Source: Sphaerobacteraceae bacterium
Lineage (GTDB): Bacteria > Chloroflexota > Chloroflexia > Thermomicrobiales > Thermomicrobiaceae
Direction of reading: 5' to 3'
Length of the DNA stretch: 50,253 bases
Assembly: GCA_007695115.1 (NCBI GenBank)
Contig: REEK01000125.1
Coordinates: forward strand, 1 to 50,253
Positions 24,889-34,338 of this stretch are shown here, in pieces. Numbering within the stretch: position 1 is the stretch's first letter; each line of letters opens with the position of its first letter. A program made the position numbers and the translations under genes. Under the pieces are notes generated by a model, which was given only the letters and a program-made list of their open reading frames with translations, did no database searches and had not been told where the DNA came from.

Positions 24889-25380
24889 TCAACCGATCAA
24901 TGGCTCGCGAGGTTCGAGACGGGGGATGCCCGAATCGCCGACCTCGATGGCGTGCTTGATGACGTGCATGGTGGTGCCCAGCGGGAGATCCCGGAACGGG
25001 AAGACCGTGAGCACGCCGGTGTTTTCGAAGGCCAGATCGACCACCCAGCGATACTCCTTCGAGCCGAGTCCGACTGCGACACGAAACGTATTGAGCCGGT
25101 ATTCCTCGATCTGTTCCTTCAATGTATCCAGATGCACCGGGTTGGTTGATTGCTTTCGGAACGAGACGTCGTACGGCCCGGGGATGGTGAAGTTTGGCTG
25201 GATGAAGCCGTACTTCGGGCTGAGCATCATCCAGCGATCGGCAAATCGCTCGGCATAGGCGCGGTTCAGCTTGAATGGCGTCCCGTAATAAGCCCGGTAT
25301 GCCTCGGTGGGGCCGGCAGATGGATCCTGATCCCAGATCGTTGCTGAACCACAGGGCACGATAACGAGAATGTCGTTCAC
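24889..25380 (-). CDS. Small DUF6884-like protein
   Basis: 163 residues from a GTG at 25380 preceded by AGGAAG (7-8 bp), where the conserved region begins; the frame extends 37 codons upstream without good initiation signals. The pattern VIVPCGSATIWD, GPTEAYRAYYGTPFKLNRAYAERFADRWMMLSPKYGFIQPNF, PGPYDVSF resembles DUF6884, a family distantly like YaaA. The Cys of VPCGS and the SPKYG motif are the most conserved features. No membrane segment or signal peptide. First gene of a probable minus-strand group with the arginine-deiminase-fold and M20 genes. Function unknown; I cannot tell whether it belongs to the pathway. Confidence 0.65.
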   Translation of the reverse strand: MNDILVIVPCGSATIWDQDPSAGPTEAYRAYYGTPFKLNRAYAERFADRWMMLSPKYGFIQPNFTIPGPYDVSFRKQSTNPVHLDTLKEQIEEYRLNTFRVAVGLGSKEYRWVVDLAFENTGVLTVFPFRDLPLGTTMHVIKHAIEVGDSGIPRLEPREPLIG

Positions 25381-25499
25381 GGGATGCTTCCTTACGTCAG
25401 GCCGAACATCGGTCGCGGTTCTCGGATTATCTTCGATTATGTGCGCAATGTCGCTGACCCGATAGTAGGAAATTGGGTGGTGGCCGGACAATGAGGAAA

Positions 25500-25529
25500 C
25501 GGGCGGGGATGGTTGGCGATCCCCGCCCG
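25500..25529 (-). terminator. Terminator hairpin of the multicopper oxidase gene
   Basis: Inverted repeat CGGGCGGGGAT / ATCCCCGCCCG with an 8-nt loop, 45 bp past the stop codon of the minus-strand oxidase. On the minus strand it is followed by GTTTCCTC, a weak T-rich tail. Confidence 0.65.
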
Positions 25530-25574
25530 CTTCGCTCGTACCCCCTCGTACCCCTCCAACTTGCGCGGTGTTGT

Positions 25575-26645
25575 CTATTCTTCGACGATCATCAGGGTAA
25601 CCATCCCGAACATGCCATGTGGGCCTTCGGCGTGGGTAAGGACGTGGCAGTGGAATGCCCAGGCGCCCAGTTCGGTGGCTTCGACGATGACCTCTTTACG
25701 ATCTCCCGGTGCCAGATCCAGGTTGTCGCAGTAATAGGGGCTGGACAACAGGTAGCCATCCTTGGAGATTACTTCCTGCACCAGTCCGTGCAGATGCATC
25801 GGGTGGTGCATGGTTCCGGCGTTCATATAGCGAATCAGCACCCGCTCACCCAGCTTTGCGGTGAGTGGCTCCGTGGCCGGGAACCCTTTGCCGTTGATGG
25901 TGTATCCGAGGCGCCAGTCGTTCAACAGGATCGTGTACTCCTTGTCGAACGCGGGCCGGGACGATGGGTCTTTCGGCTCGATGATAAGGCTGCCGACCTG
26001 CCCGTAACTTGTCTGCTCTGCGGCGTTGTAGTGCGAGTGATACATGTGCGGACCGACGTTTTTTGCGATGAACTCATAGGTGAATGATTCACCAGGGCGG
26101 ATCGGCGGCTGGGTGATGAACGGCACGCCATCCTGGCTGTTGTCGAGCTTGAGCCCGTGCCAGTGAATTGCGGTGCTCTCGTTCATCTCGTTATGCACAT
26201 GGATGCGGAGCTTGTCGCCTTCGGTGACGCGGATCTCCGGGCCGGGAACCATCCCGTTGTAGGTCCAGGCTTCGACAATTCGACCCGGCTCGACTTCCCA
26301 CTCACCCTTTTCACAGGTGATCTCGAAGACCTTTACGTCGCCATCCATCTCGTACTCGAGTGGCTGCAGTCCCTTACCCTCGGTTTCGGCCGGGAATGAC
26401 AGCACACCCTCTTCGTGCGAGCGGTCCATCTCTTCCCAGTCGACCTCATCATCGCTGGAGTCATCGTTTGAGTCATGATCGTGGGAGCTTGCCGTGGCCT
26501 CGTCCGCTGGTTCGTCACTGTCAGACGACGCGAACAGGTTAGCTGGACTGCCGCCGTGATACATACCCAGACCAGCTCCACCAATCCCGATAGCGCCGAG
26601 CGCGCCAACAAATCGTCGTCGTGACATTCCCTGCTTGCTAGCCAT
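25575..26645 (-). CDS. Tat-exported two-domain multicopper oxidase
   Basis: About 356 residues from the ATG at 26645 (a GTG seven codons earlier is possible). The N-terminus has a twin-arginine signal (SRRRFVGALGAIGIGGAGLG), then an Asp/Ser/His-rich acidic linker (about 40-75) and two cupredoxin domains. All four copper-binding strings are present: HWHG, HMYHSH, HPMHLHG and HCHVLTHAEGPHGM, so the type 1 site (His-Cys-His...His...Met) and trinuclear-centre ligands look complete. Two-domain size suggests a homotrimer like small laccases or nitrite-reductase-like oxidases rather than a three-domain CueO. It would oxidise metals or phenolics outside the membrane. Flanked by its own terminator and a copper-operator-like site. 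Confidence 0.9.
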   Translation of the reverse strand: MASKQGMSRRRFVGALGAIGIGGAGLGMYHGGSPANLFASSDSDEPADEATASSHDHDSNDDSSDDEVDWEEMDRSHEEGVLSFPAETEGKGLQPLEYEMDGDVKVFEITCEKGEWEVEPGRIVEAWTYNGMVPGPEIRVTEGDKLRIHVHNEMNESTAIHWHGLKLDNSQDGVPFITQPPIRPGESFTYEFIAKNVGPHMYHSHYNAAEQTSYGQVGSLIIEPKDPSSRPAFDKEYTILLNDWRLGYTINGKGFPATEPLTAKLGERVLIRYMNAGTMHHPMHLHGLVQEVISKDGYLLSSPYYCDNLDLAPGDRKEVIVEATELGAWAFHCHVLTHAEGPHGMFGMVTLMIVEE

Positions 26646-26746
26646 TAGGTTTCCCGCTTCTCTCACTGTTGTTTCTGGTGTTCCCGTAGTGGTCGGGTCT
26701 CGCTCCGATCACCATGCAGAGCTTATGTTCCGGCAGTATTCGTGGA

Positions 26747-26787
26747 CATATATCGATGGGTAGTTGTGCCCTACCCGAAGGGGTAGG
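26747..26787 (-). promoter_or_regulatory. CsoR-like copper operator and promoter of the multicopper oxidase
   Basis: The palindrome CCTACCCGAAGGGGTAGG (26770-26787) fits the TACCC-N4-GGGTA pattern of copper-responsive CsoR operators. On the minus strand a TATATG (26747-26752) lies 17 bp downstream, so the palindrome sits on the -35 position, as expected for a repressor. It is about 125 bp upstream of the oxidase start. The rest of the 390-bp gap 26646-27035 has no gene. Confidence 0.5.
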
Positions 26788-26862
26788 TCGCTCAGAACAC
26801 CAGGCAGCGAGTTGAAACGGCAGTTGATTCCCAAAAAAGATGCGAAAATCGGTACTATCGGA

Positions 26863-26892
26863 TTGTTCTATCAGTAGGTACGCTCGTTTAGA
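26863..26892 (+). promoter_or_regulatory. Weak candidate promoter of the first c-di-GMP gene
   Basis: TTGTTC, 18-bp spacer, TTTAGA in an AT-richer stretch about 145 bp before the GTG at 27036. The match is modest. Confidence 0.3.
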
Positions 26893-27035
26893 ATAGTGGC
26901 TATAGCAAGACGAGGGGTCGTCCCGAACTAAGACCGGCCCGATTCCATTTTCCCATCGGGCGTTTACCGTTAACGCGATGCCGTGTCATGGGAAGGCCGC
27001 GAATACGTCGCTCCGGAACGCGAGGAGTTGTCCAG

Positions 27036-30000
27036 GTGTACGCCATACCTGCGCATGACGTGCTGGTAATCTGTGAGCGCCAGCCTGCCGGCGCATCGGT
27101 GCTTAGAGCATTAGAGTCGTCGTTGTCGGGTTATGCTAGCTGCACCACGGTGTGGGGTCGTGCCGAATTCGACCGGATGATCCGTGACCTGGACCAGTTC
27201 AAGGCCATTATCCTCGGCGCTGATCTCGGCTGGTCGCACGGACTCTCGATTCTGGCGGAACTCTCCCGGCAGACCACCCACCCACCAATCATCATGATTA
27301 CGGACTCGAACGGCGTTGACCTGGTCGCCGAGGGCTTCCGATTGGGAATCCGGGACTTCCTGCGCACTTCCCAGATCGATCGAGTGGCTGCAATTATCGA
27401 AACCTGCTCAAATCAGCCGAATGCTGAGGAAGACTCATCCCCGGTAAAGGACGAAGAGTCAGTCGATATCGACCGGTACAGTGCGATCTCATCAGTCCTT
27501 CCTGACTATGTTTACTCCATGTACATGACAACAGATGGAGACATCGTTACCGAGCGGCGATCGCGCGGAGTCGAGTCTGTCAGCGGATATACGGCGGATG
27601 AGATCGAAGATCTGGGATGGCTGTCTGTCGTTCATCCTGAAGACCGCGAGCTTGTGAACGGAAAGCACGATCAGCTGCGCCAGGGAGAATCTCCGGTCAT
27701 CGAATATCGAGTGATTCATCGCTCCGGTGATATCCGCTGGTTGAGGGATTTCAGCGGCCCTATCTGGGATGAGCACGAGCAGCGTTACACCCGATTCGTA
27801 GGTTCAGCGCAGGACATTACCGAGAGGCGTGTCGCCGATATCCTCCGTGCGGGGCAGTCGAGGATTCTGGAACTGATCGCAACCGGCGCGTCGTTCTCGG
27901 AAGTGTTCGAAGCGTTGCTCAGCCTCCTCGGCGAGGCCGGCCTGCAAACGAACTGGGCTGTTCATCGTTGTATCGAGAATTCACAATACCTGGAAATGCT
28001 TGGTGCCCGTGGTCTCGCACAACTGGTTCACCTGAATAACGAGGTCATCGATGTTGCCGACCAGGGGACGGTCCAGGCCGCAGTTGTCGCAAACCAGCAA
28101 CTGATCATGATTCCGGATGTTAGCGCCGAGGAAAACTGGTCAGCCCAGTTATTGGGAGTACGTGATGCTGGCGCGAGAGCGATGGTGGCTTTGCCGATTT
28201 CGACGCGCAGTCATCGCGTGCAAGGGACCGTATCGATCTACCGTTCCGAGGTCGGTGAAGTGCCTGCTGTCGAGATTGAACGTATGATGATCGTCGCGCG
28301 ATTTCTCGGGATGGTCATCGAACGGGATGAGACGGAACGCGCGCTGCTTCGGACAAAGGAACACTATCGACGCCTGGCTGAAGAGACCCCGGCGATCATC
28401 TTCATAGCGGAAAATGACCCGGGCCTCTCCCTTTCTTACGTCAGTCCCCAGGCGTTCAAGCTGATTGGTCGGGGTCGACTATCCCAGGTGCCAGGTATGT
28501 CAATGCTGGAGATCGTCCACCCTGACGATCGCCTGGCCTTCTCGGCAACATTCGATGCCCATCGTCGGGGTGATGCGCCGGTGCAGGTTGAGTTCAGGCT
28601 CGATTCTCGTGTTGAGGAGCGCTGGCTGCAGTGCAGCGCCGCATACATGGAAGATTCGGATGATCAGCCCTGCTGGCAGGGTATTTTGCTCGATGTCACC
28701 GCTCGCCGCTGTGCCGAGCGCCTGCTTCGGCACACACAGGTCGAGTTCCGTTCTCTGTTCGACAATAACCCGAACCTGGTGTTCTCTCTCGACACCCGCG
28801 GTCGATTTCAACGGGTCAACCCGGCCTCCAGCCATCTGACCGGGTATGAGGAAGATGACTTGCTCGGACGGCCATTCACGTCGATCCTGGTTGCAGGTGA
28901 GATCGAGCGGGTCTGGCATCGCTTTCGCAATAGCCTTAGTGGCGAATCGCAGCGTTTCGAGACGGAAGTATTCACTCGCCCCGGCGAGCGTGCCCGGCTG
29001 AGTATTACGATGATTCCCTACTCGGTCGACGATGTGGTAATCGGGATCTCTGTTGTTGCAGAAGATATCACTGAGCGCGTCAGAATGCAGGAGCAACTCC
29101 ATCAGCAGGCGTTCCACGACAGCCTGACCGGTCTGCCCAACCGGGCCCTCTTCAATGAGCGGCTTGAGCAGTCACTCTACATGATGGATCGCGCAGGTTA
29201 CTCCATCGCTGTCCTGTTCGTCGATCTGGACAATTTCAAAGTGATCAACGATAGCCTCGGCCATGAAACGGGCGACGAGTTCCTTCGAATCGTGGCTGAT
29301 CTTCTGGACCACATCGCCAAGCCGATGGATCTCGTTGCGCGCTTCGGTGGCGATGAGTTTACGGTTCTCCTGGTGTACCCCGAGGACGATGCCAGCTATC
29401 CGATTCGAGTGGCCGAGGAGATCGGCCGTGTCCTCAGTATTCCGACGCTCTTGCACGGCCACGAGCTCAATCTCGGGGTGTCGATCGGCATCGCTATTCA
29501 CACCAGTAGTGAGGTGGACTCAGCCGATGCGATGCGGCAGGCGGATATCGCCCTCTATCAGGCCAAGCGTGCAGGCCCTGGCACGCTGTATCGGGTCTTC
29601 GAGGCCGCGATGCATGATCAGATTGTGCAGCGTCTGGAGACCGAGCGCGATCTCCGCCGGGCGATCCGGCGCAACGAGTTTGTTGCCCACTACCAGCCGA
29701 TCATCGACCTGAAGACAGGCATGGTTGTCAAAGTCGAAGCGCTTGTGCGGTGGAATCATCCTGAACGCGGATTGCTGACTCCGGGACAGTTTCTGTCAGT
29801 AGCCGAGGAGACCGGTCAAGTGACCGAGATCGACGCGTTGTTGCTGGAGATGGCAAGCACCGAGATTGCTCGCTGGAACAAGTTCTATCGATCACGAGAC
29901 CCACTAATACTGGCCGTCAACCTGTCGGTGCGGGATTTCCGGCATCCTGATCTGGCGGATCGTATCGAGGCAACACTGACGGCGAGTCACTGTGATCCAG

Positions 30001-30434
30001 AATGGGTGAAGTTCGAAATCACCGAGAGCACGATGATGCAGGACGTCGATACCGCGCTCCATGTGCTCCAGCGTTTGCGATCCCTGGGAATCGGATTTTC
30101 GATCGATGATTTCGGAACCGGATATTCGTCGCTATCCTATCTCCAGCGGCTGCCGCTGGATACACTGAAGATCGATCGTTCGTTCATCGATGGTCTCGGG
30201 GGAGACCAGGATGACGAATTGATGGTCCGGACGATCATCAGCCTTGCGTCAGCACTGAGCCTCGAGGTTATTGCCGAAGGGATCGAGACGCATCTGCAAC
30301 TCGACCGGGCCAGAGACCTCGGCTGCGATCGGGCTCAGGGATTCCTGATCGCTCGCCCAGCGCCGTTTAAGGAAATCGAACCATTGCTGTTGAATCCGTT
30401 TGGATGGTTCGATTCCGGCAGGAAATCATCGTAG
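27036..30434 (+). CDS. Pseudo-REC/PAS/GAF/PAS/PAS/GGDEF/EAL c-di-GMP enzyme, copy 1
   Basis: About 1132 residues from GTG 27036 (GAGGAG 8 bp upstream; an in-frame ATG at 26988 has no such site). Order: receiver-like domain (1-130, no clear phospho-acceptor Asp in the usual spot), PAS (about 148-265), GAF (265-430), PAS (440-565), PAS (570-685), GGDEF (690-855) and EAL (875-1120). GGDEF is intact at 771-775; the product-inhibition RxxD is replaced by KPMD. EAL is intact (901-903), as are NLSVRDFR, ITEST, DDFGTGYSSL and LKIDRSF. It could both make and degrade c-di-GMP. No membrane helix: a cytosolic sensor, perhaps for redox or a small ligand. Paired with the paralogue at 30514. Confidence 0.92.
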   Translation: MYAIPAHDVLVICERQPAGASVLRALESSLSGYASCTTVWGRAEFDRMIRDLDQFKAIILGADLGWSHGLSILAELSRQTTHPPIIMITDSNGVDLVAEGFRLGIRDFLRTSQIDRVAAIIETCSNQPNAEEDSSPVKDEESVDIDRYSAISSVLPDYVYSMYMTTDGDIVTERRSRGVESVSGYTADEIEDLGWLSVVHPEDRELVNGKHDQLRQGESPVIEYRVIHRSGDIRWLRDFSGPIWDEHEQRYTRFVGSAQDITERRVADILRAGQSRILELIATGASFSEVFEALLSLLGEAGLQTNWAVHRCIENSQYLEMLGARGLAQLVHLNNEVIDVADQGTVQAAVVANQQLIMIPDVSAEENWSAQLLGVRDAGARAMVALPISTRSHRVQGTVSIYRSEVGEVPAVEIERMMIVARFLGMVIERDETERALLRTKEHYRRLAEETPAIIFIAENDPGLSLSYVSPQAFKLIGRGRLSQVPGMSMLEIVHPDDRLAFSATFDAHRRGDAPVQVEFRLDSRVEERWLQCSAAYMEDSDDQPCWQGILLDVTARRCAERLLRHTQVEFRSLFDNNPNLVFSLDTRGRFQRVNPASSHLTGYEEDDLLGRPFTSILVAGEIERVWHRFRNSLSGESQRFETEVFTRPGERARLSITMIPYSVDDVVIGISVVAEDITERVRMQEQLHQQAFHDSLTGLPNRALFNERLEQSLYMMDRAGYSIAVLFVDLDNFKVINDSLGHETGDEFLRIVADLLDHIAKPMDLVARFGGDEFTVLLVYPEDDASYPIRVAEEIGRVLSIPTLLHGHELNLGVSIGIAIHTSSEVDSADAMRQADIALYQAKRAGPGTLYRVFEAAMHDQIVQRLETERDLRRAIRRNEFVAHYQPIIDLKTGMVVKVEALVRWNHPERGLLTPGQFLSVAEETGQVTEIDALLLEMASTEIARWNKFYRSRDPLILAVNLSVRDFRHPDLADRIEATLTASHCDPEWVKFEITESTMMQDVDTALHVLQRLRSLGIGFSIDDFGTGYSSLSYLQRLPLDTLKIDRSFIDGLGGDQDDELMVRTIISLASALSLEVIAEGIETHLQLDRARDLGCDRAQGFLIARPAPFKEIEPLLLNPFGWFDSGRKSS

Positions 30435-30513
30435 ATCGTGTATTCGTCGATGGGCATGAGGATATGATCGACGCGTTCGCATGACGTGAACGCGCGACAG
30501 GGTTGGTTTTCGC

Positions 30514-33500
30514 GTGGAGATACTGCTGATCGATCAGAATACACTGGATGAAGATGCCCTGGCATCGCATATCCGCCCCCACTTCGGTGTTGATGTGTCG
30601 ATCCGTGCCGTGTCAACCAATGCCTGCCTCGAACAATTGATAGCGGATGCTCCGGTTCTCGATCTCGTAGTTATGGCAACGCCTCCGCCGGGTCGGGAGG
30701 TGTCTGATCTGCTTGTCGAGTTGTTCCCCGTTTTCCCGGCGACTCCGATGGTCCTGATAACGGGAACGGGATCCAGCGCGATGCCGATCAGCCAGATCGA
30801 TTCCGGGCGGGTGTCGTTTCTTCCGATTCATCAGCTGGCTCGGTTACCGTTCATGCTTGGCCAGTGGCAGTATCGTGATGAGATGCAACTCCGCACCCAC
30901 GAAAATCTGCCGAACACCCCGGGAGTCGATATCGATATCTATCAGACGATCTCGAATCTGACGGCTGACTACGTGTACTTCGCGGAAGTCAACGATGATC
31001 GCCAGATCGTTATGACATATCGCAGCGAGTTCCTTCCTGAACATACCGGGTTCACGTCAGAAGAGCTTCAGGAAGGTGGCGCAGAGATCCTGGTGCATCC
31101 CGATGATCGGCACATCATCCCCGGACGACGTGGTGCGCTCGTAAACGGGGAGTCGCGTGTCGATGAATTCCGTCTCGTGACCCGGGATCAGCGGGTTATC
31201 TGGGTGCGGGATTTCGTCAAGCCGATCCGCCCGGACGAACACGGAGTGCCGCAGATGATTGTCGGAGCGGCACAGGACATCACGTATGAAAAGCTGTTGC
31301 AGAGTCGACTGATGATTCAAGCGTCGATTCTTGAAATGATCGCGCGTGGCGAGGATTTCGACAGCGTTTTGAAGTCCCTCAATGACCTGGTGGAGGAGCA
31401 GATCTCCGATGCGCTGGGGTGCATCATGCTCGTCGACCGTGAGGCGAATACTCTCTATCCAGCGGCGCATTCGCGGCTCCCCGATGAGGTCGTCGAAGCA
31501 ACAAGGATAATGCCGATTGGACCGGAGCACGGGGCCTGCGGCAGTGCGGCGTATTACAAGGCACTGACGATCACCACGGACGTGAACGTCGACCCGAAGT
31601 TCGATCTCTATCGAGATCTGATGAATCGGCACGGGGTGCTCGCGGTCTGGTCTACTCCGATATTCCGGCCCGATGGATCCGTCGCGGGGACGATTGCGCT
31701 CTATTTCCGGCAGCGACGCACGCCGATCGATCACGAGATCGCCTTGATGGAATCGGCTGCGCAGATCGCCGCGATTGCCTTTGATGTCAACGAGCGCGAG
31801 ATTCAGCGCCAGCTGGCCGAGGTGCAGTACCAGACGCTGGTGGAGCAGTTGCCGGCGATGACGTTGATGTCGCATCCGTCAGATCCATGCGACCTCACGT
31901 ATCTCAGCCCGCAGTTCGGATATTTTTCGAAGCTCCCCGCGGAAAGCTTTCTTGGTGATCCGGACAAGGTGCGATCATTCATTCATCCGGAAGATCGGGA
32001 AGGGTTCGATGCAGCGATTCAGCGATCGATCGACACCAGCGTCCCGCTCGAGATCGAGTTCCGGATTCGGCGACTCAATGGCACGACTGCCTGGGTTCAG
32101 GCGAGCCTGTCACTGGTACATGGCCAGAATGGTGAACCGCTGCACTGGCTCGGCATCATGGTCGATGTCACTGATCGAAATGAAGCACTCCGCCAGAAGG
32201 CTGAGTCCGATCAACGGTATCGCTCTCTGTTCGATGAGAACATCAACTCCATCGTCATCTACAACTACGAAGGAATTGTCGTCAATGTCAACCCGGCCGG
32301 AGTGCGTATAGCCGGGTACTCAGAAGACGAGCTTATGGGTGACGCATTGCTCTGGCTTATCGTGCCCGAGGATCGGGAACGGGCCGAGCGGTACTTTCTG
32401 CAGGCGCGAGCCGGGGTCTCCAGCAGTTTTCAGATGACGATCGTGACCAGAAACGGCGAGCGTGTTGAGCTCAGCTCCAATATGAGCCCGGTCGTCGTCG
32501 ATGGAGAGATCGTCGGGGTGTCATCGATCTCTGAAGATGTAACCGAGCGACGGCGTCTGGAATCTCAGCTGCTCTATCAGGCGTATCACGATCCGCTGAC
32601 TGGACTGCCGAACCGGGTCTACTTTGATCATATGCTTTCCAACGAGGTTCAGACGCTCGGCCGGGATGTCGAGCTCGCAATTCTGTTCCTGGATCTCAAC
32701 AACTTCAAAGTGATCAATGACAGTCTCGGCCACGATATCGGCGACAAGTACCTGGCGGCCATCGCGCGAGCGCTCCGTGAGGTTATTTCAACTGAATCGA
32801 TTGTGGCCAGGTTCGGCGGTGATGAATTTACCGTATTGATTCCACCAGGTAAGGGGGCGGTGGATGAAGCAGTGGAGCTTGCCCGGGAAGTGATCGTCTG
32901 TTTGCGCACCCCGGTGGTGATCGATGGCTACGAGCTCGCTACCAACGTCAGTATCGGGATTTCCTCAATGACGTTCGATACCGCTTGCGAACCACGCGAA
33001 TTGATTCGCCGGGCAGATATCGCCCTCTACGATGCGAAAAAGGGTGGAGGCGAGAGCAATCTGCGAACCTTCAATGATCAAATGGACGACTGGGTGCTGG
33101 AGCGCCTCTGGGTCGAAGGTGATCTCCGACAGGCGTTGAGTAACGGAGAGTTCGTTGTTCACTATCAGCCATTGATCGACGTTGAGACTGGTGAGGTGGC
33201 GGTGGTGGAGGCGCTGCTGCGCTGGAACCATCCCGAGCGGGGATTGCTCAGGCCTGACCGCTTTCTCCGGATTGCCGAGGAAACTGGCCACATCCTCGAG
33301 ATCGATCACTGGGTGATGGAGACCGCCTGCGCCGAGGTGGCCGAGTGGAATCGTCAGCATCAGGAACTTGAGCCGCTGGAAGTTGGCGTGAACCTGTCCA
33401 GCCGGCGCTTCTGGAACGCGGGACTGCGTGAAGATGTCATGGCTGTGCTGGAGAGAACCGGGCTCGACCCTTCGCTTCTCTGCATAGAGATTACCGAAAG

Positions 33501-33918
33501 CACGATGATTCAGGATATCGCGCACGCGGTTGAGGTGGTCACGTCGCTCCGGAACCATGGTGTGATGTTCGCCATCGATGACTTTGGCACGGGGTACTCA
33601 TCGCTCTCCTATCTGCGAGAGGTCCCGATCGATGTGCTGAAGATCGATCGGACGTTCATCACCGCGCTCGGAGAAGATGATCCAACACTCAAACTGGCCG
33701 AGGCTATCGTGGCAATGGCCCGGGCTCTCAACCTCTATGTCATTGCCGAGGGCGTCGAGACGCTTGAATCACTGAAGTTCGTCCAGTCCCTGAAATGTGA
33801 TCTGGCACAGGGGTTCTACCTGTCCGATGCCAGACCGTTTCACGAGCTGCATCCACTGCTTGATGGGTCACTGCTGGCAGTTGAGCCTCACCTGTTGCCC
33901 CATCCGTTCAACTCCTGA
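30514..33918 (+). CDS. Pseudo-REC/PAS/GAF/PAS/PAS/GGDEF/EAL c-di-GMP enzyme, copy 2
   Basis: 1134 residues beginning at a GTG (VEILLIDQNTLDED), 79 bp after copy 1 and with the same domain order. GGDEF is intact at about 768-772; the RxxD site is absent (STES). EAL is intact near 899-901 with ITEST, DDFGTGYSSL and LKIDRTF. The N-terminal receiver-like part and first PAS are the most divergent from copy 1, while GGDEF and EAL are highly similar, so the two seem to report different signals through the same output. The GAF region holds DVNVDPKFDLYRDLMNRHGV-type helices and two acidic patches. A shared operon with copy 1 is likely. Confidence 0.92.
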   Translation: MEILLIDQNTLDEDALASHIRPHFGVDVSIRAVSTNACLEQLIADAPVLDLVVMATPPPGREVSDLLVELFPVFPATPMVLITGTGSSAMPISQIDSGRVSFLPIHQLARLPFMLGQWQYRDEMQLRTHENLPNTPGVDIDIYQTISNLTADYVYFAEVNDDRQIVMTYRSEFLPEHTGFTSEELQEGGAEILVHPDDRHIIPGRRGALVNGESRVDEFRLVTRDQRVIWVRDFVKPIRPDEHGVPQMIVGAAQDITYEKLLQSRLMIQASILEMIARGEDFDSVLKSLNDLVEEQISDALGCIMLVDREANTLYPAAHSRLPDEVVEATRIMPIGPEHGACGSAAYYKALTITTDVNVDPKFDLYRDLMNRHGVLAVWSTPIFRPDGSVAGTIALYFRQRRTPIDHEIALMESAAQIAAIAFDVNEREIQRQLAEVQYQTLVEQLPAMTLMSHPSDPCDLTYLSPQFGYFSKLPAESFLGDPDKVRSFIHPEDREGFDAAIQRSIDTSVPLEIEFRIRRLNGTTAWVQASLSLVHGQNGEPLHWLGIMVDVTDRNEALRQKAESDQRYRSLFDENINSIVIYNYEGIVVNVNPAGVRIAGYSEDELMGDALLWLIVPEDRERAERYFLQARAGVSSSFQMTIVTRNGERVELSSNMSPVVVDGEIVGVSSISEDVTERRRLESQLLYQAYHDPLTGLPNRVYFDHMLSNEVQTLGRDVELAILFLDLNNFKVINDSLGHDIGDKYLAAIARALREVISTESIVARFGGDEFTVLIPPGKGAVDEAVELAREVIVCLRTPVVIDGYELATNVSIGISSMTFDTACEPRELIRRADIALYDAKKGGGESNLRTFNDQMDDWVLERLWVEGDLRQALSNGEFVVHYQPLIDVETGEVAVVEALLRWNHPERGLLRPDRFLRIAEETGHILEIDHWVMETACAEVAEWNRQHQELEPLEVGVNLSSRRFWNAGLREDVMAVLERTGLDPSLLCIEITESTMIQDIAHAVEVVTSLRNHGVMFAIDDFGTGYSSLSYLREVPIDVLKIDRTFITALGEDDPTLKLAEAIVAMARALNLYVIAEGVETLESLKFVQSLKCDLAQGFYLSDARPFHELHPLLDGSLLAVEPHLLPHPFNS

Positions 33919-34001
33919 TAGGATAGCCCGACATTTTGCATTGAACAGTTGAACCGATGTACCGGCTCATCTCAGCCGGGCCGGGAACCAGGAGCATTGC
34001 A

Positions 34002-34259
34002 TTGCCACGCTATGAGTATGAGTGCCACCATTGCGAAGAGCATTTCGATATGGAACGGCCAATGGCCGAATCGAGTGACCCGCAACCCTGCCCATTTTGC
34101 GAACAGCCAGCCCAGCGGGTGATCACGGTGCCAAAGTTCCTCTTCAAGCCCGACCCAAACGATGTTCGTCCGGTCTGGCACAACCACGGAGGCTTCGGGC
34201 ACTCTCATGCACCAGGCAAGGGTTTCCACGGACCAAACACGGAAGACCCGCACCGCTAA
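34002..34259 (+). CDS. FmdB-family zinc-ribbon protein
   Basis: About 85 residues from a TTG at 34002 with CAGGAG 8 bp upstream; this start puts the conserved PRYEYECHHCEEHF at the N-terminus, as in the family. Four cysteines form a CxxC...CxxC ribbon (ECHHC, CPFC). The C-terminal tail is Gly/His-rich (NHGGFGHSHAPGKGFHG). FmdB-type proteins are putative regulatory or metal-handling proteins of unknown role. An upstream start at 33957 would add a non-conserved 15 residues. Not clearly linked to the c-di-GMP genes before it. Confidence 0.8.
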   Translation: MPRYEYECHHCEEHFDMERPMAESSDPQPCPFCEQPAQRVITVPKFLFKPDPNDVRPVWHNHGGFGHSHAPGKGFHGPNTEDPHR

Positions 34260-34338
34260 GCTGGTGGCAGCGATGGCAGCCGGGATGCAGTAGGATTTCC
34301 AGAGATGAACCGACTGCCGGAAGTGATTGTGTGCTGCC

